A stretch of 64,000 nucleotides of DNA from Halobacteriovorax sp. HLS (GCF_004006665.1 NZ_QOCL01000016.1:124001-188000); one strand, 5' to 3'. Positions 18,262 to 25,276 are shown, numbered from the stretch's first letter. Program-made: numbers and translations. Notes: generated by a model not told the origin, from the sequence alone.

Positions 18262-19989
18262 ATGTATATTTTAGGGATCTCTGCTTATTATCATGATTCT
18301 GCTGCAACTCTAATTTGTGATGGGAAGATTATAGCAGCGGCTCAAGAAGAGCGTTTCACAAGAATAAAGAATGACTCTAGTTTTCCACAGAACTCAATAA
18401 AGTTCTGCTTGGATTTTGCAGGTATAGACTTGTCCGATATTTCTTATATTAGCTTCTATGATAAACCATTTTTGAAATTTGAAAGAATTATTGAGACATT
18501 TTTACTTAACGCACCTAGAGGCCTAAAATCATTTTCTATTGCATTACCCCTTTGGGTAAAAGAGAAGCTTTTCTTAAAGAATACTCTGATTAAAAATTTA
18601 AAGAAGACTACTGGTTTATCTAAAAAAGAGATAAGTAAGAAGATGCTCTTTAGTGAGCATCACCTTAGTCATGCGGCCAGTAGTTATTACCCCTCTCCTT
18701 TTGATAAAAGTGCAATTATAACAATTGATGGTGTAGGTGAGTGGACGACCACTTCAATATCTATTGGGGAAGGAAATAATATTAAAGTATTAAAAGAGAT
18801 ATCATTCCCACACTCTGTTGGGTTGCTATATTCTGCGTTTACTTTCTATTGTGGATTTGAGGTCAATAGTGGTGAGTATAAACTCATGGGGCTAGCTCCT
18901 TATGGCCGAGCAATTTATAGTGATTTAATTAAAGAGGAATTAATTGAGATTTATAGTGATGGCTCCTTTAAATTGAATACTAAATATTTTGATTATATGA
19001 CTGGAGAGCGCATGATAAACAATTCCTTTGAAGAGTTGTTTAAGCATAGTGCGAGATCTAAAGGGCAAGAGATCACCCAATTCTATATGGATGTTGCTGC
19101 TTCTATTCAATGTGTTACTGAAGAGATAATCCTTAAGATTTGTGAACATGCTAAAGAAATAACAAATTGCGATTCTCTTTGCTTTGCAGGTGGCGTCGCA
19201 TTGAACTGCGTCGCAAATGGAAAAATATTAGCAAGCCAGTTATTTAAAGAACTTTGGATACAACCTGCACCAGGTGATGCTGGTGGAAGCCTTGGGTCTG
19301 CATATTGTGCTTACTATATGCATCTGAATAATGAATTAACTCCTAAAGGAAAAACAGACTTGATGGAGTCTTCGCTGTTAGGTCCGCAGGATGCAGAAGA
19401 GGAAGTTGAAAAATTTCTGATAGGTAAAGGAGTAACCTATAGAAGGCTAGAGGACGCAGATTTATTTGCATTTGTTTCCACAAGATTGTCCCAAGCAAAG
19501 GTTATCGGTTGGCAACAAGGAAGAGCAGAGTTTGGCCCAAGGGCATTAGGAAATAGAAGTATTCTTGGTGATCCTAGAAATCCAAAAATGAAAGAAATCA
19601 TGAACTCAAAAATAAAAAAGAGAGAGTCCTTTCGTCCCTTTGCTCCTGTCGTTATTGAAACTGAGTTCTCAAATTGGTTTTCAGGTAATAGTACAAGCCA
19701 ATATATGCAAATAGTTTCTTCGGTGAAAGAATGTAAGAGGGAATCTATTCCCTCTGTTACTCATGTTGATGGTAGTGCAAGAGTTCAAACTGTTTCTTAC
19801 AGTCAAAACCTTAGGCTGTATAAACTTTTAGAATCTTTTTATAAACTTACAGAATGCCCCATTTTAATTAATACTTCCTTTAATGTCAGGGGAGAACCAA
19901 TCGTAAATAGTTATCAAGATAGTTATAGATGCTTTATGAATACTGGAATTGATATATTAGTAATTGGGAATTTGGTTATTGAGAAATAG
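18262..19989 (+). CDS. carbamoyltransferase (NodU/TobZ family)
   Basis: These enzymes make carbamoyl-adenylate from carbamoyl phosphate and ATP and transfer the carbamoyl group to a hydroxyl. The N-terminal Kae1-like domain has ILGISAYYHDSAATLI, EEHHLSHAAS-type metal ligands (SEHHLSHAASSYYPSPF) and IDGVGEWTT. The C-terminal YrdC-like part has QGRAEFGPRALGNRSILGDP and RESFRPFAPVV. Length 575 aa is normal. With SxtJ, DUF5989 and an SGNH protein around it, it probably decorates a glycan or exported metabolite. Its 3' end overlaps the convergent SGNH gene by 14 bp. Confidence 0.92.
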   Translation: MYILGISAYYHDSAATLICDGKIIAAAQEERFTRIKNDSSFPQNSIKFCLDFAGIDLSDISYISFYDKPFLKFERIIETFLLNAPRGLKSFSIALPLWVKEKLFLKNTLIKNLKKTTGLSKKEISKKMLFSEHHLSHAASSYYPSPFDKSAIITIDGVGEWTTTSISIGEGNNIKVLKEISFPHSVGLLYSAFTFYCGFEVNSGEYKLMGLAPYGRAIYSDLIKEELIEIYSDGSFKLNTKYFDYMTGERMINNSFEELFKHSARSKGQEITQFYMDVAASIQCVTEEIILKICEHAKEITNCDSLCFAGGVALNCVANGKILASQLFKELWIQPAPGDAGGSLGSAYCAYYMHLNNELTPKGKTDLMESSLLGPQDAEEEVEKFLIGKGVTYRRLEDADLFAFVSTRLSQAKVIGWQQGRAEFGPRALGNRSILGDPRNPKMKEIMNSKIKKRESFRPFAPVVIETEFSNWFSGNSTSQYMQIVSSVKECKRESIPSVTHVDGSARVQTVSYSQNLRLYKLLESFYKLTECPILINTSFNVRGEPIVNSYQDSYRCFMNTGIDILVIGNLVIEK

Positions 19990-20977
19990 CCTTTAATATC
20001 TCTTTAGAGATATATTGATTTGCCTCTAGTGTAGGATGCTCGTCCATTTCGAACTCATATTCATATAAGTTAGATGAATTTGAATAATTAAGATTTAAGT
20101 AAGCTATATTCATACTACTCATACAGTTTATGATTTTATCTCTAACTTTATAGCCAGTGTTTGGGTGAATGATTACTAAGAATTTCTGATTTTTAAGGTT
20201 TTGCTCAATTAGTACTTTCGCTCTATTAAGTAGTTTGCATGTATTTTTAACTTTTTTCTCAAGATTATAATCAAGAGGGTCATAATTTATGAGCTCCATT
20301 GCTCTAGAGCTATATACTCTCTTAATTACTCGATAAAAGAATTTATCTTGAATGAAGCCGTCAAATTTAGGAGTGCTTGGATTGAAATCGTAAACAGGAG
20401 CATTAAATAAAGGATATAACTTAAAATCATTATTAGCTCGAGACACGTGACCTTCAGCAAGTACATACAATATATGCCCTTGTTCTTGTGTAGATATAAT
20501 TCCCTTTTCAATCAATTTCTCAAGTTTATAAAGAAAAAAGTTTGTTCCACTTCCTGGTCTTCCGTAATTAGTAACTTTAGAGTAATTTAATTTCTCACTT
20601 AGTAGATGACTAATGGTATGTTCTGGATCAAGACCATGTCCAAAAACATCTGAGCAACCAAATATAGCTAAGCTCTTATCTATATTTCCCAATTTGTGGT
20701 TACACTCTCTAAGCATCTCATTATCAACTTTATATTCGACGTCAAAAATGACTTTGTTATTATTAGAGAGTTTATGTTTGATAATTCGACCATCTTTTAG
20801 TTGGGAAACCTTTATGTCTAATTTAGAAGTTTTGGAGGGCGCTATTGAGCATTCGTTATCCTTGGATATGGTTAGGCAATTTACTAACTGTGCAGTTAGA
20901 GACTCCTTTGCTGTTAGGATATATATTGTTAAGAATATTGAAACAAAAATAGTTAGAATGTTTTTTAATGAGTTAAT
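19976..20977 (-). CDS. membrane-anchored SGNH/GDSL-type hydrolase with a non-standard start
   Basis: The hydrolase domain starts around AIFGCSDVFGHGL (block I, nucleophile Ser) and ends with DEHPTLEANQY (block V, Asp-x2-His). The first ATG is at 20716 and has no ribosome site, but the frame stays open to 20989. The extra part encodes a transmembrane anchor (LKNILTIFVSIFLTIYIL) and a strand region VIFDVEYKVDNEMLR that resembles the usual segment before the catalytic block in such proteins. No ATG, GTG or TTG exists in the extension. ATT 20977, 8 nt after AGAGAG, is the best candidate start. If ATG 20716 is used, the protein is 246 aa and lacks its anchor. Likely substrate: acyl groups on a glycan. 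Confidence 0.6.
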   Translation of the reverse strand: MNSLKNILTIFVSIFLTIYILTAKESLTAQLVNCLTISKDNECSIAPSKTSKLDIKVSQLKDGRIIKHKLSNNNKVIFDVEYKVDNEMLRECNHKLGNIDKSLAIFGCSDVFGHGLDPEHTISHLLSEKLNYSKVTNYGRPGSGTNFFLYKLEKLIEKGIISTQEQGHILYVLAEGHVSRANNDFKLYPLFNAPVYDFNPSTPKFDGFIQDKFFYRVIKRVYSSRAMELINYDPLDYNLEKKVKNTCKLLNRAKVLIEQNLKNQKFLVIIHPNTGYKVRDKIINCMSSMNIAYLNLNYSNSSNLYEYEFEMDEHPTLEANQYISKEILKAISQ

Positions 20978-21079
20978 TAATATCGCTCTCTAGTTATTGA
21001 CCTCTAGTCTTATTAGTTTGACGTTAATTCCATGTTTTGCAAACTATATACTGCTATAAATGGTCTTTAAAATGAAATT

Positions 21080-21096
21080 TTGGCATCGCTTTTGCC
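21080..21096 (+). promoter_or_regulatory. sigma-54 (-24/-12) promoter
   Basis: TTGGCATCGCTTTTGCC matches the RpoN consensus TGGCA-N-TTGC with exactly 10 nt between the GG and GC pairs. Transcription would start near 21107 and run to the hairpin terminator at 21394-21413. No long reading frame lies between. The only candidate is a 10-codon frame at 21201-21233 (start behind AGAGG), so the product may be an sRNA of about 300 nt or a tiny peptide. Confidence 0.5.
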
Positions 21097-21200
21097 TATA
21101 TGTTTAGAATAATGAGAATCTATTAAGTGGTTTGTGCTTATTATTCACTTTCATTTTGTACCTGTTTAAAGAGGGTTTTATTATTTCATTTTAGAGGTGT

Positions 21201-21233
21201 ATGTTAAAGAATTCTAATGTTAAGTTTTTTTAA
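21201..21233 (+). CDS. possible 10-residue peptide
   Basis: ATG 21201 follows AGAGG by 3 nt and opens MLKNSNVKFF before TAA. It lies in the transcript predicted from the sigma-54 promoter at 21080. Too short to judge as coding; it may be a leader peptide or chance. Confidence 0.15.
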   Translation: MLKNSNVKFF

Positions 21234-21393
21234 GGAAATGGTACTAAGTATTAATTTCAGACATTGATAAATAGAAAGTAGTATCACAAAGAAAAGTCGG
21301 ATGAAGTCTTTAATTGGCGCATAAAAATCATTTTATAGATGTATTACATTTATCTATTGCTCTGAGTAAATGTGCATGAGACATATCAAAAAT

Positions 21394-21419
21394 CCTCTAC
21401 GTTTAAATAGAGGCTTTTA
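21394..21419. terminator. bidirectional terminator left of the ORF6N gene
   Basis: CCTCTA (21394-21399) pairs with TAGAGG (21408-21413), with a T-run to the right and an A-run to the left. It can stop both the plus-strand transcript from the sigma-54 promoter and the minus-strand ORF6N transcript. Confidence 0.6.
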
Positions 21420-21435
21420 TATATTCCATTAAAAG

Positions 21436-21990
21436 CTACTTCTTGATCAATTTCTTTAGTTGCTTAATTTCAACTTCGAGAGAATTAAATCTCTTCTCAA
21501 ACTTGGATGTATTTTTATATAGGACTACAAGGTCCTGTTCAATTCGCTTCTCAAAGCTAGAAAAAGTTTTTGAAAGGTGATCATTATTCTTTAATTCCAT
21601 CATCAAATTTTCATTTTTGAGAATGAATCTTCTTAAGTAAGTGAAGGCTCTCGCAATGAATAAGCCCATTTCTACGGCTTTTGGAGATCTCAAGACGAAT
21701 GACAGGGCATAAGCTCCTTGCTCGGTAAATACTGTTGGTGTGACGCCTTTTCGGGTACTTATGACTTCACTAATCACAGATTGTGATTTGTACTCAGCTA
21801 ACTCACTGAAATTTAGTTTGAAACAAAAATCAGATGGAAATCGATCCTGGTTTCTTTTGACGGCTTGATTAATCGCTCTAATCTCCACACCGTACAGTTC
21901 AGCTAGATCACGATCAAACATAACTTTTTGATTCCTAAAAATGTGAATGTTGTTTGTAATTTCTAATAACTCTTTGTCTTTTTTAACCAT
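21436..21990 (-). CDS. ORF6N-domain DNA-binding protein
   Basis: The start at ATG 21990 has AGGAGGG 4 nt upstream, so the longer frame to 22017 is rejected. Residues about 8-95 are the ORF6N domain (IHIFRNQKVMFDRDLAELYG, then IRAINQAVKRNQDRFPSDFCF and TEQGAYALSFVLRSPKA), found in phage antirepressor-like and mobile-element proteins. The C-terminal third is coiled coil ending EVEIKQLKKLIKK. It probably binds DNA and controls the mobile island beside it. It stands at the end of the array furthest from the tRNA. A relic of a similar C-terminus lies at 25220-25276. Confidence 0.85.
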   Translation of the reverse strand: MVKKDKELLEITNNIHIFRNQKVMFDRDLAELYGVEIRAINQAVKRNQDRFPSDFCFKLNFSELAEYKSQSVISEVISTRKGVTPTVFTEQGAYALSFVLRSPKAVEMGLFIARAFTYLRRFILKNENLMMELKNNDHLSKTFSSFEKRIEQDLVVLYKNTSKFEKRFNSLEVEIKQLKKLIKK

Positions 21991-22096
21991 AAAACCCTCC
22001 TGTAAAATACAGTGCAAGGTAATGCTGATTTAAAAATTAGTAATTGATTTAAATTAAAGGAGTTAAAATTAAGCTATGTCTTTTTTGGTAAGTTGA

Positions 22097-22106
22097 GTAG
22101 ATCTAC
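22097..22106. promoter_or_regulatory. 10-bp palindrome upstream of the ORF6N gene
   Basis: GTAGATCTAC is a perfect palindrome about 107 bp before the ORF6N start, between its coding region and terminator A. A role as binding site for the ORF6N or Rha proteins is possible but only inferred. Confidence 0.25.
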
Positions 22107-22145
22107 TTGCTTAACTTTAGAGTTATAATCTATTAAAACAAAAAA

Positions 22146-22175
22146 GCCCCTGCGATTAAACAGGGAATTTTTTTT
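22146..22175 (-). terminator. junction terminator A
   Basis: On the minus strand CCCTG and CAGGG (22161-22165 and 22148-22152) form a stem followed by GCTTTTTTG. It directly follows the CCACCA end of repeat A, the same order as tRNA CCA end then terminator at 26369-26437. The flank ACAAAAAAGCC is shared with junctions B and C. Confidence 0.6.
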
Positions 22176-22363
22176 GGTGGTCCATCACGTTGCTTACGCG
22201 AACTTTTTTTCCTCACTCGTAAACTCTTAACATAATTCTACTTTTTCTTTGTTTTGGTTATTTTCCTCAGTCAATTTCACCTTATCTATTTAAGTATGTT
22301 CAATGAGTTTTTAGTCACTTAGAATAGTAGTTAAATGAGCTGAGGAAACAAAATAGGTTATGG
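22176..22363 (+). repeat. 188-bp cassette head repeat, copy A
   Basis: The repeat starts GGTGGTCCAT and ends AGGTTATGG. Copies B (23133) and C (24424) have exactly the same length and the same landmarks in order: CGAACTTTT, a first TTCCTCA, AATTCT, TTTTCCTCAGT, then GAGGAAAC (inverse of TTTCCTC, about 70 bp apart). Near the right end are a -35-like TTTTTA and, 17 nt later, a -10-like TTAAAT (TTTTCA and GATAAT in copy B). The last four bases ATGG supply a start codon. On the minus strand the copy ends in GGACCACCA like a tRNA 3' end. Confidence 0.85.
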
Positions 22364-22425
22364 TTATGGTTATGGATAAAAAATATGTCATTGAATGTGT
22401 GTCTAGTGAAGTTTTTAACTTATAA
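22360..22425 (+). pseudogene. 21-codon remnant cargo of unit A
   Basis: The frame begins at the ATG inside the end of repeat A and reads MVMVMDKKYVIECVSSEVFN before TAA. Only about 80 bp separate the repeat from the conserved downstream block at 22444, against about 410 bp in unit B. It looks like an empty or deleted cargo slot. It might instead be a real short peptide. Confidence 0.4.
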
Positions 22426-22443
22426 CAAGTAGTAAAATTAACA

Positions 22444-22469
22444 GAAATAAAAAAGTCTTCAATTAAAAA
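22444..22469. repeat. 26-bp cargo downstream block, copy A
   Basis: The block GAAATAAAAAAG(T/C)CTTC followed by AATTAAAAA occurs here and at 23731-23756 with a single mismatch. In both units it lies between the cargo gene and the 3' end of the Rha gene. With the 188-bp head it brackets the variable cargo. Confidence 0.75.
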
Positions 22470-22483
22470 CCTCCAAAAGGAGG
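22470..22483 (-). terminator. terminator of the first rha gene
   Basis: CCTCC-TTTT-GGAGG on the minus strand is followed by TTTTTAATT. It lies 12 bp after the stop codon of the first Rha gene. Confidence 0.6.
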
Positions 22484-22494
22484 GGTTGCTATAT

Positions 22495-22965
22495 TTAGTC
22501 TTTCATTTGTTTTCGATAGTATCCTTTCAAGGCTCCAATTTGCCTTTCATTAAGGCCTTCAACGTATGTTTTTAGAACAAAGAACCTATAAAGAATCTCA
22601 GCAGAGATCTTTCTTGCTTTAGGTGTATTGATATAGAGTAGAAGTAGGGTGAGTCCAAACTCCGTTATATCAACCTTTCTATATTCTCTTTCTCTTCCTT
22701 TAGGACCTGATAAGTGATTGTTTTCAATAAGGTTTTTACACAAATCAAATTTGATTTCTGTTCCCAGTTCTTTATTACACTTATCAATAGCCCTAAGAAC
22801 ATTGTGATGTTTCATATCAAAGTGCTCTGCAATTTTAAGCGAATCTGTAACTGGACCAAAGGGAGTATCACGAATCCAGACATCTCCCATGACATGCTGA
22901 TTAACTAAATCCTTAAGTCTCGGTGGTCTTGATTCAAATGGTTTATCTATTCTAAAGCTACTCAT
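22495..22965 (-). CDS. Rha-family phage regulatory protein, copy 1
   Basis: A 156-aa protein with the Rha layout: VTDSLKIAEHFDMKHHNVLRAID (the 'substrate/target-pairing' block of pRha) and RKVDITEFGLTLLLLYINTPKARKISAEIL. Rha proteins come from temperate phages and interfere with phage growth when a host factor is absent; they are thought to act as DNA-binding regulators. It has the same length as copy 2 (23786-24256) and about three quarters of residues agree with no gap. The leader CTCCTTGAGAGAG-type sequence gives a ribosome site (AAGGAG) before the ATG. It faces the cargo slot of unit A. Confidence 0.8.
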   Translation of the reverse strand: MSSFRIDKPFESRPPRLKDLVNQHVMGDVWIRDTPFGPVTDSLKIAEHFDMKHHNVLRAIDKCNKELGTEIKFDLCKNLIENNHLSGPKGREREYRKVDITEFGLTLLLLYINTPKARKISAEILYRFFVLKTYVEGLNERQIGALKGYYRKQMKD

Positions 22966-23068
22966 GCTTTCTCCTTGAGAGAGTAAACTTATGAGGTATC
23001 AGGATTCATGGAAGTGGTAATTAGATTGTTAGCTACTGAGTGGAAGTTTTTCTTTTTTGAAACAAAAA

Positions 23069-23126
23069 AGCCTACTCTGAAGAATAGGCTTTTTTTATAA
23101 CCACTGGTCACGAGTTCGTGTAGTGG
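23069..23126 (-). terminator. junction terminator B with extra hairpin
   Basis: AGCCTA (23069-23074) pairs with TAGGCT (23085-23090) with T- and A-runs on both sides. Next, CCACT..CACGA/TCGTG..AGTGG (23101-23126) forms a second hairpin just before the GGTGGTCCAT of repeat B. Junction C has a different hairpin at the same place. Confidence 0.6.
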
Positions 23127-23132
23127 AAGAAT

Positions 23133-23320
23133 GGTGGTCCATTCAGTTGCTGACACGAACTTTTCTTCCTCAATCATAAGTACTTAAAATAATTCTACTT
23201 TTTTGGAACGAAGGTTATTTTCCTCAGTGATATTTGTCTGTTAATTTCGAGTTGTTTAAATAAGTTTTCAATAACTTAAAATGTTGTGATAATTTAGTGA
23301 GGAAACAAAATAGGTTATGG
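23133..23320 (+). repeat. 188-bp cassette head repeat, copy B
   Basis: Same length and landmarks as copy A. The promoter is clearest here: TTTTCA, 17 nt, GATAAT preceded by TG (extended -10). GAGGAAAC and AGG precede the ATG, so the repeat supplies promoter, ribosome site and start codon to the gene that follows. Confidence 0.85.
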
Positions 23321-23721
23321 GTATGGATAGTGAATTTGAAAATGTACCTTTGCTAGAAAGGAAAGCGATTGTTGAAGTATTAGTTCTATGGTCAGATGGT
23401 AAAATTAATGCGCTGGAAGTTCTGGTGTGGGCTAGTAAATTTCATGACCTGATTAGTGTAGATAAAATGTATTATGAAGATTACGAAGGTGAAAAACAAA
23501 ACTCCGTGTCTTTAGAGGTATTAACGAAACTAGATAACTTAGATATGGACTTAGTACTAAAGGAAGATATTCCGAAAATGTTAGAGTTTCTAAAAACTCC
23601 TCTAGGAGAGTTCGACAGAGGCTATAAGGTCTGGACTGCCTACTTGGATCAAATAAATTACACTAATCGACAAAAGCAGCTTAGGGGCAACCCTCTATAT
23701 TCGAAATTCTGTAACGAATAA
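23317..23721 (+). CDS. cargo protein of unit B, 134 aa, unknown family
   Basis: Translation starts at the ATG that ends repeat B (MGMDSEFENV). The protein is acidic, soluble, without signal or membrane segments. Visible parts: a helical start ERKAIVEVLVLWSDGKINALEV, an acidic middle YYEDYEGE, then LDNLDMDLVLKEDIPKMLEFLKT and an ending RGNPLYSKF. I do not recognise a domain with certainty; the small acidic helical build resembles immunity or antitoxin proteins, but this is only a comparison of style. It is bracketed by repeat B and the 26-bp block and faces Rha copy 2. Confidence 0.65.
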   Translation: MGMDSEFENVPLLERKAIVEVLVLWSDGKINALEVLVWASKFHDLISVDKMYYEDYEGEKQNSVSLEVLTKLDNLDMDLVLKEDIPKMLEFLKTPLGEFDRGYKVWTAYLDQINYTNRQKQLRGNPLYSKFCNE

Positions 23722-23730
23722 ATATTAGTA

Positions 23731-23756
23731 GAAATAAAAAAGCCTTCAATTAAAAA
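23731..23756. repeat. 26-bp cargo downstream block, copy B
   Basis: It matches the block at 22444-22469 at 25 of 26 positions. It starts 10 bp after the cargo stop codon and ends 29 bp before the Rha stop codon, the same arrangement as in unit A. Confidence 0.75.
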
Positions 23757-23785
23757 AACTTTATCTGATCAATATATTGCTGGCA

Positions 23786-24256
23786 TTATTCTTCCATCCT
23801 TTTTCGATAATAACCTTTGAGAGCTCCAATTTGATTTTCACTTAAGCCAGTCATGTAGCTTTTTAAAATAAAGAAACGATATAGTATTTCTGCTGAGATC
23901 ATTCTGGCCTTTGGAGTATTGATGTATAAAAGAAGTAGCATAAGTCCAAACTCCGTAATATCAACTTTTCTAGTTTTTCTTTCTCTACCTTTTGCGCCAC
24001 CTAAGTATATGTTTTCTATGAAGTTTTTATTCAGCTCAAATTTGAGCTGAATGGATAGTTCGTCAATACACTTATCTAGGGCCCTTAAGATATTTTTATG
24101 TTCTATATCAAAATGCTCAGCAATTTTAAGTGAATCAGTGACAGGACCAAACGGTGTATCCCTGATCCAAACATCTCCCATGATATGTTCATTTACTAGA
24201 TCCTTAAGTCTTGGTGGTCTTGTTTCAAAAGGTTTATCAATTCTAAAGTCACTCAT
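23786..24256 (-). CDS. Rha-family phage regulatory protein, copy 2
   Basis: A 156-aa paralogue of the gene at 22495, collinear along its whole length. The first 50 residues are nearly identical (RPPRLKDLVN.H.MGDVWIRD and TPFGPVTDSLKIAEHFD); most changes fall in residues 51-95, the part likely to decide specificity. The start at 24256 has GGAG upstream. The distance from the Rha start to the next junction terminator is about 103 bp, the same as in copy 1. This fits duplication of a whole unit followed by divergence. Confidence 0.8.
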   Translation of the reverse strand: MSDFRIDKPFETRPPRLKDLVNEHIMGDVWIRDTPFGPVTDSLKIAEHFDIEHKNILRALDKCIDELSIQLKFELNKNFIENIYLGGAKGRERKTRKVDITEFGLMLLLLYINTPKARMISAEILYRFFILKSYMTGLSENQIGALKGYYRKRMEE

Positions 24257-24358
24257 TAATTCTCCTCACATATTTTAGTAATGAAAACGTATAGCAACGA
24301 ATGACTGGAACTTAGTGTGATTAACAAAAGAAAAGAGTGGGAAATTCATTTGAGAAAC

Positions 24359-24428
24359 AAAAAAGCCCCCTAGAAAGGAGGCTTTTCAATCATTGAGGAA
24401 GCTTAGTTCGTTCAATGTAAAATGGTGG
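24359..24428. repeat. direct repeat with terminator and tRNA CCA end, distal copy
   Basis: This stretch of about 70 bp matches 26369-26437. It holds a terminator (AGCCCCCT / AGGAGGCT) and then 38 bp (24391-24428) identical to 26400-26437, including hairpin CATTGA..TCAATG and the ending AATGGTGG. At the other copy the final TGGTGG is the 3' CCA end of the tRNA. This is the pattern left when an element integrates at a tRNA 3' end. Here the following bases are TCCAT, not the tRNA's AGCAT. Confidence 0.8.
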
Positions 24429-24611
24429 TCCATATGATCGCTTATACGAACTTTTCTTCCTCAGTCGTAAGGTATTAATATAATTCTGTTTTTTCCTTGA
24501 GTTGGTTGTTTTCCTCAGTGATTATTATCTGAATAAGTTGTAGTGCTTAAATGAGTTTTCAATAAGTTAAAAGCTTGGAATAATTTAGTGAGGAAACAAC
24601 TGAGGTTATGG
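24424..24611 (+). repeat. 188-bp cassette head repeat, copy C
   Basis: Same length and order of landmarks as copies A and B. TTTTCA and AATAAT form the promoter-like pair. It diverges slightly at the end (CAACTGAGGTTATGG instead of CAAAATAGGTTATGG). The terminal ATG here opens only a 35-codon frame, so the true cargo start is a few bases downstream. Confidence 0.85.
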
Positions 24612-24617
24612 TTATAT

Positions 24618-25118
24618 ATGAAATTATTGAAGAGATTATTTGGAATACCGGAAAAAGAAGACTTAAAAGGGATATCTCTTTTGAAAGGGGAAAACTGGAG
24701 AGTGACAGGAGTTGAAGATTCCGTAAAGCTATTTCGCTCCATTTATGATCTTGTACCAGAAGGCTCTGTATTATTACTTGAAGGTGGTGCGGCTCCCGAG
24801 CATTTAGAGTCTTTCTTTGAAGAATATAAATCTACAAAGATCACTAAGGTTGCCCCAGGTACGATTTGGCCATACTCAGATGGTGTTCACCTATCAGTAA
24901 CTAATGATATGTGTATGAAGTTATCAGAATTAGCTATGAATCTAGCTGAGCCAGAAATAGGAATTCATATACATGTTTACAAGGATGATACAGTTTTACT
25001 TGAGTGGCATGATGCTTTCGATGAAGACTTGTACATTTCAAGATTTGTAGAAGAATCAGATGTAAAAAAGTTCTGCGATTTCAACTTAGCTACTTATAAA
25101 TTATTTTCTTATCCTTAA
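24618..25118 (+). CDS. cargo protein of unit C, 166 aa, unknown family
   Basis: The best start is ATG 24618 (MKLLKRLFGIPEKEDL); the ATG at the end of repeat C is out of frame. The protein is soluble and acidic with segments SLLKGENWRVTGVEDSVKLF, VPEGSVLLLEGGAAPEHLE, IGIHIHVYKDDTVLLEWHDA and FDEDLYISRF. No signal, membrane segment or metal motif is seen. Family unknown. It has no similarity by eye to the unit B cargo although both follow the same 188-bp head. Confidence 0.65.
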   Translation: MKLLKRLFGIPEKEDLKGISLLKGENWRVTGVEDSVKLFRSIYDLVPEGSVLLLEGGAAPEHLESFFEEYKSTKITKVAPGTIWPYSDGVHLSVTNDMCMKLSELAMNLAEPEIGIHIHVYKDDTVLLEWHDAFDEDLYISRFVEESDVKKFCDFNLATYKLFSYP

Positions 25119-25219
25119 GTATTAACTTCTATTTTAAGAAAAGTCTCCAGGAACCATTTCTGAATTAGACATAAATAGGTCCAATCCGAAGACTTGGGTT
25201 TAAAGTATTGAGTTAAACT

Positions 25220-25276
25220 CTATTTTTTAACTATCTTCTTTAATTTCTTTATTTCATCCTCAAGAGACTGAAGTCT
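25220..25276 (-). pseudogene. relic of an ORF6N gene C-terminus
   Basis: The minus-strand frame reads LQSLEDEIKKLKKIVKK and then stops. The intact ORF6N protein ends NSLEVEIKQLKKLIKK; 11 of 16 aligned residues agree. The rest of the ORF6N gene is missing, and the 3' end of the membrane-protein gene at 25260 runs through it in another frame. This marks a deletion or replacement of an ORF6N gene within unit C. Confidence 0.6.

Noticed and set aside
20613-20993. 126-codon plus-strand frame
   Set aside because: It is antisense to the SGNH gene and its upstream extension, has no family resemblance and poor coding character; the minus-strand extension explains the region better.
22176-22230. Heads as tRNA or tmRNA pseudogenes
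   Set aside because: They end CCACCA and have a GTTCG T-loop-like piece, but the spacing from CCA is 5 nt too long and neither acceptor nor T stems pair.
22176-24611. CRISPR array
   Set aside because: The repeats are 188 bp, only three copies, separated by genes of 0.8-1.1 kb and not by short spacers.
24588-24617. GTG start for the unit C cargo at 24588
   Set aside because: It lies within the conserved 188-bp head (GAGGAAAC site), so translation from there would encode the repeat; ATG 24618 is better placed.
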